Source: Pectobacterium wasabiae CFBP 3304 (GTDB lineage Bacteria > Pseudomonadota > Gammaproteobacteria > Enterobacterales > Enterobacteriaceae). From it: 64,000 nucleotides of DNA. A program made the translations under genes and the position numbers. The DNA is taken from positions 4,154,001 through 4,218,000 of the forward strand of contig NZ_CP015750.1 in the NCBI RefSeq assembly GCF_001742185.1, given 5' to 3'. The notes below the pieces were generated by a model that saw nothing but the letters and a program-made list of their open reading frames with translations, made no database searches and was not told the DNA's origin. Shown here piece by piece: positions 1-11,183 of the stretch (position 1 is the stretch's first letter; every line of letters begins with the position of its first letter).

Positions 1-1000
1 TCGGCTGCTTATTCACATGGAAACCACCCTGTTTGAGCAGGTGGCGTACCGGTGTCCCCAATCGTGCCCACACATTACCAGGCTGACGCAAGGCTTCACC
101 GGTCAGCGTTACCACACGCTCGGTGAGCGGCTCGCCGTCGATCACCGCGCGTTTTATGGCGAACGCCGTGCCGACGTTTTGCATTAACACGCCAATTGTG
201 GCGGAGTGTTTACCGAATGGGACTTCTTTGCCGGTCAAAATTTTGGTGAGCTGCTTGGCACCACCTGATGGATACTTAGTGGGGATGACACGCAACTGCA
301 TGTCACTGCGTTTGCCCAAGGCTAGACGCAGGGCGCTGATGGCTTCCGGCTTGTTATCTTCGATTCCGATCAGAATACGTTTCGGCTGCAACAGGAACGA
401 CAGGATCTCGACGCCCTGAATAATCTCCTCGGCACATTCCTGCATGAGTCGATCGTCGGCGGTGATGTAGGGTTCACATTCTGCGCCGTTGATAATCAGG
501 GTTTCAATCCCGCGCATCCCGCCTTGTAATTTGGCGGCGGTCGGGAAGCCTGCACCACCCAAACCCGCAATGCCCGCCTGATGCAGGTGGGCAAGCAGGG
601 TATCGGCACTCTGCGCACGGTAATCCGCATAGGTCTGGCGCTCGCACCAGCGATCTTCGCCATCCGGCACGATAATGATACTGAGTTCGGTCAGGCCAGA
701 AGGATGCGCCGTGGTGTGCTGGCGGATCGCGTTCACCGTTCCCGATGTCGGTGCATGGACGGGCAGTGTACGGCCTTTTCCCCGCGTCAGCGGCTGGCCG
801 CGCAGCACCTTCTCACCGACACTGACACAGATTTCGCCTTCCGGCCCGAGATGCTGCTTGAGCGGAATAATGAACTGTTCTGGTAACGGAATCTGGCGCA
901 GTGGCGTCTGGCTGGACTGCGTCTTCATTTCTGGCGGATGAATACCTCCGTCGAAATCCCAGATCCTGTCTTTTCTAAAGGCGGAAAACAGCTTAAGCAT
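1..1000 (-). CDS. rsxC: RsxC/RnfC, electron transport complex subunit C (3' part outside window)
   Basis: N-terminal ~333 residues of the peripheral NADH/FMN/Fe-S subunit of the Rsx (Rnf) membrane complex, which in E. coli keeps SoxR reduced. The reading frame starts at the ATG on the minus strand at 1000, overlaps the end of rsxB by 8 bp and runs off the window edge. Visible hallmarks are the start [19 protein letters not shown], a biotinyl-like segment with VHAPTSGTV, the glycine-rich [13 protein letters not shown] stretch and [16 protein letters not shown], all typical of RnfC. The two C-terminal 4Fe-4S motifs would lie beyond position 1. Co-transcribed with rsxA and rsxB. Confidence 0.95.
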   Translation of the reverse strand, partial: MLKLFSAFRKDRIWDFDGGIHPPEMKTQSSQTPLRQIPLPEQFIIPLKQHLGPEGEICVSVGEKVLRGQPLTRGKGRTLPVHAPTSGTVNAIRQHTTAHPSGLTELSIIIVPDGEDRWCERQTYADYRAQSADTLLAHLHQAGIAGLGGAGFPTAAKLQGGMRGIETLIINGAECEPYITADDRLMQECAEEIIQGVEILSFLLQPKRILIGIEDNKPEAISALRLALGKRSDMQLRVIPTKYPSGGAKQLTKILTGKEVPFGKHSATIGVLMQNVGTAFAIKRAVIDGEPLTERVVTLTGEALRQPGNVWARLGTPVRHLLKQGGFHVNKQP

Positions 1001-1571
1001 GTCGTTCTACTTGAATAACGCGTACTGGAATCGTATCGAGATCCCATTTCCAGTTAGCGGGAGTCGGAGCGATGGGACGTAATTCGATACAGTCCGTAGG
1101 GCAAGGGGAAACGCAGAGATCGCAACCGGTGCATAAATCGCTGACGACGGTGTGTACCGCTTTGGTACTGCCGATGATGGCATCAACCGGGCACGCCTGA
1201 ATACACTTGGTACAACCGATGCAGTTGCTCTCATCGATCCAGGCAACATGACGCGCGGGAGCTTGGATCTCAGCATCGCCTTCCAACGGCTGCGGGTCAA
1301 TGTTGAGCTTTTCAGCCAGCTTCAGCATCATCGCTTCGCCGCCGGGGCCGCATTTATTAATACTTTCGCCATTCAGCGCGACCGCTTCGGCGTAAGGGCG
1401 ACAGCCGGGATAGCCGCACTGGCCGCACTGACTTTGTGGCAGCATCGCTTCCACTTCTTCCACGATCGGATCGTTTTCAACTTCAAAACGACGTGAGGCG
1501 TAGCCAAGCACCAAACCGAATGCCAGCGCGAGTGCGCTTAATGCCGCAATAGCGATCCAGATAGCGGTCAT
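993..1571 (-). CDS. rsxB: RsxB/RnfB, electron transport complex Fe-S subunit B
   Basis: 192-residue iron-sulfur subunit of the Rsx/Rnf complex. An N-terminal membrane anchor (about residues 3-25) is followed by a 4Fe-4S-domain cluster motif with Cys 49, 52, 57 and 74, and by two ferredoxin-type motifs (Cys 117/120/123/127 and 147/150/153/157). All expected cysteines are present. Its start codon overlaps the rsxA stop by one base and its end overlaps rsxC, so the three genes are translationally coupled. Length equals the E. coli protein. Confidence 0.97.
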   Translation of the reverse strand: MTAIWIAIAALSALALAFGLVLGYASRRFEVENDPIVEEVEAMLPQSQCGQCGYPGCRPYAEAVALNGESINKCGPGGEAMMLKLAEKLNIDPQPLEGDAEIQAPARHVAWIDESNCIGCTKCIQACPVDAIIGSTKAVHTVVSDLCTGCDLCVSPCPTDCIELRPIAPTPANWKWDLDTIPVRVIQVERHA

Positions 1572-2152
1572 CAGAATTTCACCAATCCGGTAAAGCCCAT
1601 AAATGCCAGCGACATCAGGCCCGCGGTGATCAGCGCGATAGAAGAGCCTCGGAACGGTGCGGGAATGTCCGACACGGCGAGGCGCTCGCGGATGGCGGCG
1701 AAGAGCACCATCACCAGTGAGAAGCCCGCAGCACCGCCGAAACCATAAATCGTTGATTGCAGGAAACCGTGTGACAGGTTGATGTTGAGCAAGACAACGC
1801 CAAGCACGGCACAGTTGGTAGTGATCAGCGGCAGGAAAATCCCCAGCAGACGATATAGCTCAGGGCTGACTTTGCGCACGAACATCTCGGAGAACTGCAC
1901 CACCACGGCGAGCACCAGAATAAAAGCCATGGTGCGTAAATAGAGAATATCGAGCGGAACGAGGATAAATTCGTTGACCAGCCAGGAAAACATGGAGCCT
2001 AGCGTCATCACAAACGTGGTCGCCATGCCCATGCCAATCGCCGTCTCCAGCTTTTTGGACACGCCCATAAAAGGGCACAGCCCAAGAAACTTCACTAAGA
2101 CGAAATTATTTACCAGAAGGATGCTAACAAAGAGCAATGCGTATTCGGTCAT
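1571..2152 (-). CDS. rsxA: RsxA/RnfA, electron transport complex membrane subunit A
   Basis: 193-residue integral membrane subunit of the Rsx/Rnf complex, with about six hydrophobic helices. The chosen start gives [20 protein letters not shown], the conserved N-terminus of the family. An in-frame ATG 50 codons upstream is rejected because that extension is hydrophilic and unlike any RnfA. The conserved [18 protein letters not shown] segment and the TNCAVLG segment are present. First gene of the operon; the E. coli neighbour ydgK is absent and cnu lies directly upstream. Confidence 0.96.
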   Translation of the reverse strand: MTEYALLFVSILLVNNFVLVKFLGLCPFMGVSKKLETAIGMGMATTFVMTLGSMFSWLVNEFILVPLDILYLRTMAFILVLAVVVQFSEMFVRKVSPELYRLLGIFLPLITTNCAVLGVVLLNINLSHGFLQSTIYGFGGAAGFSLVMVLFAAIRERLAVSDIPAPFRGSSIALITAGLMSLAFMGFTGLVKF

Positions 2153-2378
2153 TACGGTGCCTACAAAACAAAACCGGACTATTATCAGGTATTGTTGGGG
2201 TTTCGACAACATACCCAAAGTAGGGTTATCGCCGTCCTCTTCAAGGAGCGGAAGGTCAGGTTCTCTGAATAAGAGAAATGCCGGGCTATCAAACAGCAAC
2301 ATGTGGTGCGTTCTGAGCCATAGCCCGGAAGGAAATTATTGCATAATTATTCTTTTTTTCGCAGATAACAATTTATCG

Positions 2379-2594
2379 CTACAGCACATAACGCCAGACG
2401 GATTTTGGCACGCAGCCGACATCGAATAAGCGCCCGCCGGAGGCTAATTCAGCCCGGCGGTGATCGGCAGCACGATACATGTTGATGATTTCCTGACTAT
2501 CTGTCAGAGAGTAATTGAGGTGATCAAAGAGTTTTTCCAGACTTTCTGTTGAGCTGACTTTTCTGAATTTGAGCAAATAGTCATGAACGGTCAT
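2379..2594 (-). CDS. cnu: Cnu (YdgT), Hha-family nucleoid-associated protein
   Basis: 71-residue Hha/YmoA-family protein that partners H-NS/StpA to silence AT-rich genes and was described as an oriC-binding factor in E. coli. The sequence starts [20 protein letters not shown] and ends with [19 protein letters not shown], differing from E. coli Cnu at only a few positions. The central [11 protein letters not shown] helix, characteristic of the family, is intact. It lies upstream of rsxA in the same orientation, as in E. coli. Confidence 0.96.
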   Translation of the reverse strand: MTVHDYLLKFRKVSSTESLEKLFDHLNYSLTDSQEIINMYRAADHRRAELASGGRLFDVGCVPKSVWRYVL

Positions 2595-2857
2595 GGTGAA
2601 TTGGTCTAATAGTTATGTGGTTGAGATGACTAAGTATATTCAAGCAAGAAAGTCTGTCCAGAGGGTGATGTAAAAAGTACGCTTATTTTTCAATAACAAA
2701 CGAGTGGAAATAAAAAATAACGGATTGACAGAAAAATAAGGCGGCTTTTAAGGCTACGGGGAATGGCCTATCGGAGCGTCGGAACGATTAATGCCTATAA
2801 AGGAGCAGATTGTGTACGGATGAAAGATCCATAGACAATCTGCTCCGATGCGTGAAA
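2595..2857. other. Intergenic region between araA and cnu
   Basis: 263 bp that would hold the cnu promoter (minus strand) and the end of the araBA transcript. No araD reading frame or remnant is visible. The only structured element is the hairpin at 2802-2846. Confidence 0.6.
2802..2846 (-). terminator. Hairpin downstream of araBA
   Basis: Perfect 12-bp inverted repeat (ggagcagattgt / acaatctgctcc) with a 21-nt loop, 12 bp past the araA stop. The minus-strand U-run after it (ctttatag) is weak, so it may be a processing or protective hairpin rather than a strong intrinsic terminator. Confidence 0.55.
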
Positions 2858-4363
2858 TTAACGGCTACAAAGTTTGTAATACACCTCGTTCCAGCGTAGC
2901 GCATCTTTGAACTCGTGGAGTCGGGTTTCGTTGTCGATCACCAGCAGTTCAATGTTTTGCATCTCTGCGTAGAGCCGCATGTGGTCGAGATCCAACGCCT
3001 GACTAAAGACGGTATGATGCGCACCACCCGCCAGGATCCAAGCTTCGGCCGCCACTTCCAGCGACGGTTGCGCTTTCCAGATGGCGCGAGCAACCGGCAA
3101 TTTTGGCAATGGACGTGGCTGCTCGATGGTATCGACCAGATTAACCAACATTCTGAAACGGTCGCCCATGTCGATCACGCTGGCGTTGAGAGACGGTCCG
3201 GCTGGCGTGGAGAAAATCAAACGGGCGGGGTCGGCTTTTCCACCAATGCCAAGGTGCTGCGCATCCAGAATCGGCTTCTGCTCTTTCGCAATCGTCGGGC
3301 ACACTTCCAGCATGTGGGAACCAACGACCAGATCGTTACCATTCTGGAAGTTATAGGTGTAGTCCTCCATGAAGGATGTACCGCCCGACAAACCGCTGGC
3401 CATCACTTTCATGATGCGCAGCAGCGCGGCGGTTTTCCAGTCGCCTTCACCGCCGAAACCGTATCCTTGCTGCATCAGGCGTTGTACTGCCAGACCCGGT
3501 AGTTGTTTCAAGCCGTACAGGTTTTCAAAATCGGTGGTGAACGCGTGATAGCCGCCTTGTTCCAGAAAGCGTTTCATCCCGAGTTCGATCTGGGCAGCAT
3601 CCAGTAGGTTTTGGCGGTTAGCCCCGCTGAGTTTCACGGCGTCTGTCAACTGATAGCTGGCTTCGTATTCTTCGACCAGCGCATCAATATCGCCTTTGGA
3701 GACGGCATCGACAACGGCGGTTAAATCGCCCAGCCCCCAGGCGCTGACGGAGTAACCGAACTGAATCTGTGCGCCGACTTTATCGCCTTCGGTGACGGCG
3801 ACTTCACGCATGTTGTCGCCAAAGCGCGCGACCTTCAACTGTTTGCTTTCCTGAAGCGCGGCTGCAACTCGCATCCATTTACCGATGCGGGCATGGGCAT
3901 TCTTATCCTGCCAGTGACCAACCACCACCTGATGCGCCTGCCGCATCCGGGCACCGATGAAGCCAAATTCACGCCCGCCGTGTGCCGTCTGATTCAGATT
4001 CATGAAATCCATGTCCATGGTATCCCACGGCACTTCGGCATTGAACTGGGTATGGAATTGCAGCAGCGGTTTGCTGAGCACGCTCAGGCCGCCAATCCAC
4101 ATTTTTGCCGGAGAGAAGGTATGCAGCCAGGTTAGCAGGCCGATGCAGTTATCCTGATAGTTGGCATCACGACACAGTGCCAGAATTTCATCCGGTGTTT
4201 TCACCAGCGGCTTCAGCACCAACTTAACCGGCAGATTGGCCTGTTGATTTAAACCCGCGACGACGTTTTCCGCGTTCTCTTTTACCTGACGTAACGTTTC
4301 CGGCCCATAGAGATGCTGGCTACCGATGACGAACCAGACTTCAAGCTGCTTAAAATGATCCAT
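2858..4363 (-). CDS. araA: L-arabinose isomerase
   Basis: 501-residue cytoplasmic enzyme converting L-arabinose to L-ribulose (E. coli AraA is 500). The N-terminus [20 protein letters not shown] and the C-terminal half with [13 protein letters not shown] are diagnostic. The metal/active-site glutamates lie in [14 protein letters not shown] and [10 protein letters not shown], and the histidines in GSHMLEVCP and GAHHT. Second gene of araBA, 35 bp after araB. Arabinose use also needs ribulose-5-phosphate 4-epimerase, whose gene araD is not found here. Confidence 0.98.
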   Translation of the reverse strand: MDHFKQLEVWFVIGSQHLYGPETLRQVKENAENVVAGLNQQANLPVKLVLKPLVKTPDEILALCRDANYQDNCIGLLTWLHTFSPAKMWIGGLSVLSKPLLQFHTQFNAEVPWDTMDMDFMNLNQTAHGGREFGFIGARMRQAHQVVVGHWQDKNAHARIGKWMRVAAALQESKQLKVARFGDNMREVAVTEGDKVGAQIQFGYSVSAWGLGDLTAVVDAVSKGDIDALVEEYEASYQLTDAVKLSGANRQNLLDAAQIELGMKRFLEQGGYHAFTTDFENLYGLKQLPGLAVQRLMQQGYGFGGEGDWKTAALLRIMKVMASGLSGGTSFMEDYTYNFQNGNDLVVGSHMLEVCPTIAKEQKPILDAQHLGIGGKADPARLIFSTPAGPSLNASVIDMGDRFRMLVNLVDTIEQPRPLPKLPVARAIWKAQPSLEVAAEAWILAGGAHHTVFSQALDLDHMRLYAEMQNIELLVIDNETRLHEFKDALRWNEVYYKLCSR

Positions 4364-4398
4364 GATGACTCCTGTACGTGATCCCCCGAGGGATAAAA

Positions 4399-6084
4399 TT
4401 AGTTTTTTGCCGTAGACGTTGGGCTATAAGCCGGTTCCGCGAGGTGGCACCACTGCTGATAGCGTTCATAAAGCTGCTGATAACGTGCGACGCGCTGGCT
4501 GTCTGGCATTAAGGTGCGCTCTATGCCGCTGGCCATATGCTGTTGTGCGGTTGGGATATCGCCGTGAACGCCAGCGGCGACGGCGGCAAAGATCGCCGCG
4601 CCGAGCGCACAGCACTGATCGGACGCGACGATCTGCAAGGGACGATTCATTACGTCGGTACACACCTGCATGATGACGGGAGATTTCCGCGCGATGCCGC
4701 CCAGTGCCAGCACGTTCTCGACAGGAACGCCCTGATCTTCAAAGCATTCCATAATCGCGCGTGCGCCAAAGGCGGTAGCGGCAATGAAACCGCCAAATAG
4801 CGTAGGGGCATCGGTGCCCAGATTCAGATCGGTAATCACACCTTTTAAGCGCTGGTTGGCGAACGGCGTTCTGCGGCCGTTAAACCAGTCCAGCACGATA
4901 GGCAGGTGATCCAGCGAGGGGTTTTCCGCCCAGTTATGGGTGAGTCGCTCCAGCAGCTTGGCTTCCATCGCCTGCAGTGACGTTTTGAGTTCAGGATGAT
5001 CTTTTGCCGCTTCCTGTAACGACCAGCCCAGCAGCCTACCAAACCAGGCGTACATATCGCCGAAGGCGGACTGCCCAGCTTCGAGGCCGATATAGCCGGG
5101 GACGACGCTGCCATCGACTTGTCCACAGATCCCAGCGATGGTGCGGTCGGCAATGCGTTCTTCGTCGGCGATCAGAATATCGCAGGTGGAGGTACCAATT
5201 ACTTTGACCAGCGTATAAGGCTGTGCGCCCGCGCCGACGGTGCCGACGTGGCAGTCAAACGCGCCACCCGCAAGGATGACGGTTTCAGGAATACCGAGCC
5301 GCTGTGCCCACTCGGCGGTAATGGTGCCGACCGGCTGTTCGGCGGTCCAGGTATCGGTAAACAGCGGGTACTGCAATGTCTCGGTCAGGCAGGGATCGAG
5401 CGCGTGTAGAAAATCTTTCGGCGGTAGTCCACCCCAGCTCGGGTGCCAGAGTGATTTATGTCCGGCGCTGCATCGGCCACGACGAATATCGGCAGGCGCT
5501 TGCGTACCGGAAAGCAGGGCGGGTACCCAGTCGCACAGTTCTATCCAGGAAACGGCCGCCTGACGCACTGCCGCATCTTCACGCGAGACATGCAGGATTT
5601 TGGCCCAGAACCATTCGGATGAGTAAACGCCACCGATATAGCGGGTGTAATCGGGGAACTGACCGCTGCGGCACAATGCATTAATGGCATCCGCTTCTTC
5701 TATTGCCGTGTGATCTTTCCACAGCACGAACATCGCATTGGGGTTGTTAGCAAACTCGGGACGCAGCGCCAGTATCTGGCCTTGTTCATCAATCGGCGCG
5801 GGCGTTGACCCGGTTGAATCCACGCCAATACCGATGATGCTCTGCCGTTGTTCGTTCGTCAGACGGGAAACCACCACCTTAATCGCCTGTTCCAGCGATT
5901 CGATATAGTCCAGCGGGTGGTGTCGGAACTGGTTGTTGGCAGGCTGACAATATTTACCCTCACGCCAGCGAGGGTAGTAGACCACTTCTGTTTCCAGCTC
6001 TTTCCCGCTTTGGCAGTCAACGGCTAAGGCGCGTACCGAATCACTGCCGAAGTCGAGACCAATCGTAATAGCGCCCGCGCTCAT
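4399..6084 (-). CDS. araB: Ribulokinase
   Basis: 561-residue FGGY-family sugar kinase phosphorylating L-ribulose (E. coli AraB is 566). The N-terminal phosphate-binding motif [16 protein letters not shown], the substrate segment [22 protein letters not shown] and the C-terminal ATP-binding [14 protein letters not shown] are all present. First gene of the araBA transcript, divergent from araFGH; the region 6085-6458 is shared control DNA. Start chosen at [13 protein letters not shown], which keeps the motif about eight residues from the N-terminus as in the family. Confidence 0.98.
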   Translation of the reverse strand: MSAGAITIGLDFGSDSVRALAVDCQSGKELETEVVYYPRWREGKYCQPANNQFRHHPLDYIESLEQAIKVVVSRLTNEQRQSIIGIGVDSTGSTPAPIDEQGQILALRPEFANNPNAMFVLWKDHTAIEEADAINALCRSGQFPDYTRYIGGVYSSEWFWAKILHVSREDAAVRQAAVSWIELCDWVPALLSGTQAPADIRRGRCSAGHKSLWHPSWGGLPPKDFLHALDPCLTETLQYPLFTDTWTAEQPVGTITAEWAQRLGIPETVILAGGAFDCHVGTVGAGAQPYTLVKVIGTSTCDILIADEERIADRTIAGICGQVDGSVVPGYIGLEAGQSAFGDMYAWFGRLLGWSLQEAAKDHPELKTSLQAMEAKLLERLTHNWAENPSLDHLPIVLDWFNGRRTPFANQRLKGVITDLNLGTDAPTLFGGFIAATAFGARAIMECFEDQGVPVENVLALGGIARKSPVIMQVCTDVMNRPLQIVASDQCCALGAAIFAAVAAGVHGDIPTAQQHMASGIERTLMPDSQRVARYQQLYERYQQWCHLAEPAYSPTSTAKN

Positions 6085-6458
6085 GCTTTGCTCCTCATTA
6101 ATCCCAGATCGTTGGTGTTTACGATAGGCAGGGATAACGAGAGGCGGTTAGGAGCGGTTAGCTGGAAGTATGTATTTTTCTGTCACTAGCAGCCATTTTG
6201 TGAAGCCGGTCAAAGGTTAATGATTGGTTAAATTTGCTAAATGTATGCACAAACCTGTCATTGTTCCGGACTGTGATAGCGCTCTATATTCTCACCGGTA
6301 ATAACGGCTAAAACATAAAGCGTCTGAATGCTACTGAGTAAAGGAATCGCGCTAAGCCTGTGTTTTTCCTTTATCCAGACCGGAAATACCCTTACCAGGA
6401 ACTCGAACTCGCTTCAGCGTCGCTGGCGAATGAAAAGATAATTACACCGGAGAACATC
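6085..6458. promoter_or_regulatory. Divergent araBA / araFGH control region with candidate CRP site
   Basis: 374 bp between divergent arabinose transcripts. A good CRP match, TGTGAAGCCGGTCAAA, lies at 6199-6214 (TGTGA-N6-TCAAA, one mismatch to consensus). In E. coli both ara promoters require AraC plus CRP, so AraC half-sites are expected here, but none could be called with certainty. The araF ribosome-binding site ccggaga lies 6 bp before the ATG. Confidence 0.6.
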
Positions 6459-7442
6459 ATGCATAAATTCACTAAGGCGCTGGCAGCAATCGGGTTAGCC
6501 GCCGTTATGTCACAATCAGCTATGGCAGAGAACTTAAAGCTGGGGTTTTTGGTTAAGCAGCCGGAAGAACCCTGGTTCCAGACCGAATGGAAATTCGCTG
6601 ATAAGGCAGGAAAAGATCTCGGTTTTGATGTGATAAAAATTGCGGTGCCTGATGGGGAAAAAACCCTGAACGCGATTGATAGCCTGGCGGCCAGTGGGGC
6701 GAAAGGGTTTGTTATCTGTACCCCAGACCCGAAATTGGGGCCGGCCATTATTGCCAAAGCACGTAGCTACAATCTTAAGGTTATTGCGGTTGACGACCAG
6801 TTCGTGAATGCCAAAGGCCAACCGATGGACACGGTGCCGTTGGTGATGATGGCAGCCACCAAAATTGGCGAGCGTCAGGGGCAGGAACTGTATAAAGAGA
6901 TGAACAACCGTGGCTGGAAAGTGGATGAAACGGCGGTGATGGCGATTACGGCTGATGAGCTGGACACCGCGCGTCGCCGTACCTCTGGCTCCATGGATGC
7001 GCTGAAAGTTGCTGGCTTCCCTGAAAAACAGATCTATCGAGTACCGACCAAATCCAACGATATCCCCGGTGCGTTTGACGCTGCTAACTCCATGCTGGTT
7101 CAGCATCCTGGCGTGAAAAACTGGCTGATTATCGGTATGAACGACAACACCGTACTGGGTGGCGTTCGTGCGACGGAAGGACAGGGCTTTAAAGCGGCTA
7201 ACGTCATTGGTATCGGTATCAACGGCGTGGATGCGGTGAGCGAACTGTCTAAAGGTCAGGCAACGGGCTTCTTTGGCTCACTGCTGCCAAGTCCGGATAT
7301 TCACGGTTATAAGAGTATCCAGATGCTGAATGACTGGGTCACCAAAGGCGTCGAACCGGAGAAATTCACCGAAGTGACCGACGTGGTGCTGATCACTCGT
7401 GACAACTTTAAGGTCGAACTGGAGAAAAAAGGCCTGATGTAA
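6459..7442 (+). CDS. araF: L-arabinose ABC transporter periplasmic binding protein
   Basis: 327-residue periplasmic receptor for L-arabinose. The Sec signal peptide MHKFTKALAAIGLAAVMSQS ends at AMA-EN and is practically identical to E. coli AraF. The open frame extends 33 codons upstream, but ATG 6459 gives the signal peptide and has a ribosome-binding site. The type-I periplasmic-binding-protein fold is evident from GFLVKQPEEPWFQTEW and GMNDNTVLGGVRATEGQGF. First gene of araFGH; a hairpin after its stop probably sets a high AraF:AraGH ratio. Confidence 0.97.
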   Translation: MHKFTKALAAIGLAAVMSQSAMAENLKLGFLVKQPEEPWFQTEWKFADKAGKDLGFDVIKIAVPDGEKTLNAIDSLAASGAKGFVICTPDPKLGPAIIAKARSYNLKVIAVDDQFVNAKGQPMDTVPLVMMAATKIGERQGQELYKEMNNRGWKVDETAVMAITADELDTARRRTSGSMDALKVAGFPEKQIYRVPTKSNDIPGAFDAANSMLVQHPGVKNWLIIGMNDNTVLGGVRATEGQGFKAANVIGIGINGVDAVSELSKGQATGFFGSLLPSPDIHGYKSIQMLNDWVTKGVEPEKFTEVTDVVLITRDNFKVELEKKGLM

Positions 7443-7464
7443 TCACGCCTGATTTCGTAAAGAC

Positions 7465-7508
7465 GCGGATAACGCCGGCCAGCATGACGCTGGTCGAGGT
7501 TATCCGCG
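7465..7508 (+). promoter_or_regulatory. Hairpin between araF and araG
   Basis: Ten-bp stem cgcggataac / gttatccgcg enclosing a second stem gccagc / gctggt, without a U-run. Such structures after binding-protein genes typically stabilise the upstream mRNA or attenuate downstream expression; that function is inferred. Confidence 0.6.
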
Positions 7509-7538
7509 CTCTACCTGCATCGTTATGAGGAAACAGAC

Positions 7539-9062
7539 ATGACAGCACAGTCACCCTATTTGTCGTTTCATGGGATTGGTAAAGAATTTCCCGGTGTTAA
7601 GGCGCTTTCGGATATCAGCTTTTCCTGCCATGCCGGCCAAATCCATGCATTGATGGGGGAAAACGGGGCGGGCAAGTCGACGCTGTTAAAAATCCTGAGC
7701 GGCAACTATGCACCGTCAGCGGGCGAAATCCACATTCAGGGTAAGCCTGTGCAGTTTAGTAATACGATGGATGCCCTGAATGCGGGTGTTGCCATCATTT
7801 ATCAGGAACTGCATTTGGTGCCGGAAATGACGGTCGCCGAGAACATCTATCTGGGCCAACTGCCGCATAAATACGGCATGGTGAATTATTCGCTGTTGCG
7901 CTATGAAGCCAAACTGCAATTACAGCATCTGGGATTGGATATCGATCCTGATACTCCGCTGAAATACCTGTCGATCGGGCAGTGGCAAATGGTGGAAATC
8001 GCCAAGGCATTGGCGCGTAATGCCAAGATTATCGCTTTTGATGAACCGACCAGCTCGCTGTCTGCCCGTGAAATCGAGCAACTCTTTCGCGTAATTACGG
8101 AATTGCGCAGTGAAGGCCGGATCATTTTGTACGTTTCACACCGGATGGAAGAAATTTTTGCACTGAGCGATGCCATTACCGTGTTTAAAGATGGCCGCTA
8201 TGTGCGCACGTTTGACGATATGCAGCAGGTGAACCATGAATCGCTGGTACAGGCGATGGTAGGGCGTAACTTGGGGGATATCTATGGCTACGCGCCGCGT
8301 CCGCACGGCGAAGAACGTTTGACGCTGAAAGACGTAAAAGCGCCGGGCGTGAAATCTACGATTTCCCTGAACGTGAAGCAGGGGGAAATTGTCGGGCTAT
8401 TTGGTCTGGTGGGTGCAGGGCGCAGCGAACTGATGAAAGGGCTGTTTGGCGCGACCAAAATCACCAGCGGTCAGGTGCTGCTGGATGGGAAACCGCTGGT
8501 GGTGAATTCCCCCATTGATGCTATTCGCCAAGGTGTGATGCTCTGTCCTGAGGATCGCAAGGCGGACGGTATTATTCCGGTACACTCGGTGCGAGACAAC
8601 ATCAATATCAGTGCAAGACGTAAGAGCCTGAAAGCTGGATTTATTATTAATAATCAGTGGGAAGTGGATAACGCCTTGCAGCGCATTGGCGCGTTGAATA
8701 TCAAAACGCCATCCGCTGAACAACTGATTATGAATCTTTCCGGCGGAAACCAGCAGAAAGCCATTCTTGGCCGCTGGCTGTCAGAAGAGATGAAAGTCAT
8801 TTTGCTCGATGAGCCCACGCGCGGCATCGATGTCGGTGCGAAGCACGAAATTTATCATGTTATCTATGAACTAGCGAATCAGGGGATCGCGGTGCTATTT
8901 GCCTCCAGCGATTTACCAGAAGTGCTTGGACTGGCCGATCGGATTATCGTCATGCGTGAAGGCGCCATCTCCGGTGAACTGCGGCATGGCGATGCCACGG
9001 AGCAGAAAGTGCTCAGTCTGGCTATGTTACGAACCCCCGATATCGAATCTGCGGTTGCCTGA
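7539..9062 (+). CDS. araG: L-arabinose ABC transporter ATP-binding protein
   Basis: 507-residue tandem ABC ATPase of the sugar class (E. coli AraG is 504). The first domain has Walker [10 protein letters not shown], signature LSIGQWQ and Walker [13 protein letters not shown]. The second domain has the degenerate Walker [10 protein letters not shown] usual for this family, signature LSGGNQQKA and Walker [13 protein letters not shown]. It pairs with AraH at the inner membrane and is preceded by a clear gaggaaac ribosome-binding site. Confidence 0.97.
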   Translation: MTAQSPYLSFHGIGKEFPGVKALSDISFSCHAGQIHALMGENGAGKSTLLKILSGNYAPSAGEIHIQGKPVQFSNTMDALNAGVAIIYQELHLVPEMTVAENIYLGQLPHKYGMVNYSLLRYEAKLQLQHLGLDIDPDTPLKYLSIGQWQMVEIAKALARNAKIIAFDEPTSSLSAREIEQLFRVITELRSEGRIILYVSHRMEEIFALSDAITVFKDGRYVRTFDDMQQVNHESLVQAMVGRNLGDIYGYAPRPHGEERLTLKDVKAPGVKSTISLNVKQGEIVGLFGLVGAGRSELMKGLFGATKITSGQVLLDGKPLVVNSPIDAIRQGVMLCPEDRKADGIIPVHSVRDNINISARRKSLKAGFIINNQWEVDNALQRIGALNIKTPSAEQLIMNLSGGNQQKAILGRWLSEEMKVILLDEPTRGIDVGAKHEIYHVIYELANQGIAVLFASSDLPEVLGLADRIIVMREGAISGELRHGDATEQKVLSLAMLRTPDIESAVA

Positions 9063-9080
9063 CCGCGAAGGAGCAAAATA

Positions 9081-10067
9081 ATGTCAACGGTTACGTCTGC
9101 AACCTCAGAAAAGAAGAAAAATGGCATGGGAATGTCCCGCATTTGGGATAACTACGGCATGCTGGTGGTTTTTGCCGTGCTGTTTCTTGGCTGTGCGATT
9201 TTTGTCCCCAACTTTGCCTCATTTATCAACATGAAAGGGTTGGGGTTAGCGATCTCCATGTCCGGCATGGTGGCCTGCGGGATGCTGTTCTGCCTGGCCT
9301 CTGGTGATTTTGATCTGTCGGTAGCTTCGATTATCGCCTGCGCTGGGGTTGCGACGGCGGTGGTGATTAATATCAGTGAAAGCCTGTGGATCGGCGTCGG
9401 TGCCGGGCTGCTGCTGGGTGTGGCGTTTGGTTTGCTTAACGGTTTCGTGATTGCCCGCTTGAAGATCAACGCGCTGATTACAACATTGGCGACGATGCAG
9501 ATTGCGCGTGGCCTGGCGTACATCATTTCCGATGGTAAAGCGGTAGGGATTGAAGATGAGCGCTTCTTTGAACTGGGCTATGCCAACTGGCTGGGTTTGC
9601 CTGCGCCAATCTGGATCACCATCGGCTGTATGATCCTGTTTGGCCTGTTGCTGAACAAAACCACGTTTGGCCGCAATACGCTGGCGATTGGGGGTAATGA
9701 AGAGGCTGCGCGTTTGGCCGGCGTGCCGGTTGTACGTACCAAGATCATCATTTTCGCCTTATCCGGTCTGGTCTCCGCCGCGGCAGGGATCATTCTGGCC
9801 TCGCGCATGACCAGCGGCCAGCCGATGACGTCCATCGGTTATGAACTGATCGTTATTTCCGCCTGTGTGCTGGGCGGCGTATCGCTAAAAGGCGGGATCG
9901 GTAAAATTTCTTATGTGGTGGCCGGCGTGCTGATTCTAGGTACGGTAGAGAACGCGATGAACCTGCTAAACATCTCTCCGTTCTCTCAGTATGTGGTGCG
10001 TGGTCTGATTCTGCTGGCGGCGGTTATCTTCGACCGCTACAAACAACTGGCGAAGAAAACGGTATAA
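9081..10067 (+). CDS. araH: L-arabinose ABC transporter permease
   Basis: 328-residue integral membrane permease of the RbsC/AraH family, with repeated hydrophobic helices and the conserved GxNxEAARLxGV segment ([14 protein letters not shown]) that contacts the ATPase. It follows araG by 18 bp with ribosome-binding site gaaggag. Completes the AraFGH high-affinity arabinose importer. Confidence 0.96.
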
Positions 10068-10075
10068 ATGCCCAT

Positions 10076-10101
10076 GCGGCAGGCGAGTCACACGCTGCCG
10101 C
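10076..10101 (+). promoter_or_regulatory. Hairpin between araH and araC
   Basis: Inverted repeat gcggcag / ctgccgc with a 12-nt loop between araH and araC, without a U-tract. It may separate the araFGH message from araC or act as a processing site. Confidence 0.45.
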
Positions 10102-10134
10102 GTCCTATCATTACTAGCGTATACCGGAGGCCTG

Positions 10135-11067
10135 ATGTATCACCGTATGGCGCATGAGTCTCAGCCTAATCCACTGTTGCCGGGATATTCGTTCAACGCT
10201 TACCTCGTTGCAGGTCTGACGCCGATTCTGGCAGAAGGGCCACTCGATTTCTTTATCGATCGCCCTGACGGCATGAAAGGCTACATCATCAATCTCACCA
10301 TGAAAGGACAGGGTCAGATTTTTGATGGTGATGAAACTTTTTTCTGTAATCCCGGCGATCTACTGTTGTTTCCGCCGAAATCGACGCATTTTTATGGGCG
10401 TTCACCGAGCAGCGACTGCTGGTATCACCGCTGGGTCTATTTCCGACCCCGCGCCTATTGGGCAGACTGGCTGGAGTGGCACACCAAAAGTAGCGGGATT
10501 GGGCGCATGAGTTTGCCGAATAATCAACTGCTGCTGGAATTCGACAGGCTGTTTGCCAATATCGAGCAGACGCAGCGTTCCGGGCGACGCTTCTCAGAAG
10601 AACTGGGTATGAATCTGCTGGAACGGTTGTTGCTCAGAGCGATGGAAGAAGATCCACAGAGCCCACAGAAGATCATGGACCCGCGCGTGATAGAAGCCTG
10701 CCAGTTCATTACCAGCAATCTGGCCGGAGAGCTGCGTATTGACGAAGTGGCGCGGCACGTTTGCCTATCGCCGTCACGGCTGGCACATTTGTTCCGCGAA
10801 CAGGTCGGTATTAACATTTTGCGCTGGCGTGAAGATCAGCGCGTGATCCGCGCCAAGCTGTTATTGCAGACGACGCAGGAATCCATCGCCAATATTGGTC
10901 GCGTAGTGGGGTATGACGATCAGCTCTATTTCTCACGCGTGTTCCGCAAGCGGGTCGGCGTTAGCCCCAGCGATTTTCGTCGCCGCAGCAGCGAAATTAA
11001 TTATCCTGCAGCCAAAACGCTGCCCGTCGCGTGGGGAGAGCAGATACCTCATGCTGTGAGCGGTTAA
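10135..11067 (+). CDS. araC: AraC, arabinose-responsive transcriptional regulator
   Basis: 310-residue activator/repressor of the ara genes. The N-terminal arm and cupin domain contain [19 protein letters not shown] and [14 protein letters not shown], matching E. coli AraC. The C-terminal double helix-turn-helix has [16 protein letters not shown] and the recognition helix region [18 protein letters not shown] 10135 is favoured because an optimal cggagg ribosome-binding site ends 5 bp before it. Unlike E. coli, araC follows araFGH in the same direction instead of diverging from araBAD. Confidence 0.96.
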
Positions 11068-11183
11068 CGAACATAAAAACGCGCTAGATTCCCCTGGCGG
11101 CGATCCCTCTCTGCAATCTAGCGGGTGACGGGTATATACTGAATGAGAAATCACAAAGTCAAAATACGCTAAGGGGAATCGTC

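Noticed and set aside
1152..1496. Plus-strand frame opposite rsxB
   Set aside because: Shadow of the conserved ferredoxin gene.
6276..6300. TGTGA...TCACC pair in the ara control region as a CRP site
   Set aside because: The half-sites are 15 bp apart instead of 6, so the geometry is wrong; the site at 6199-6214 fits.
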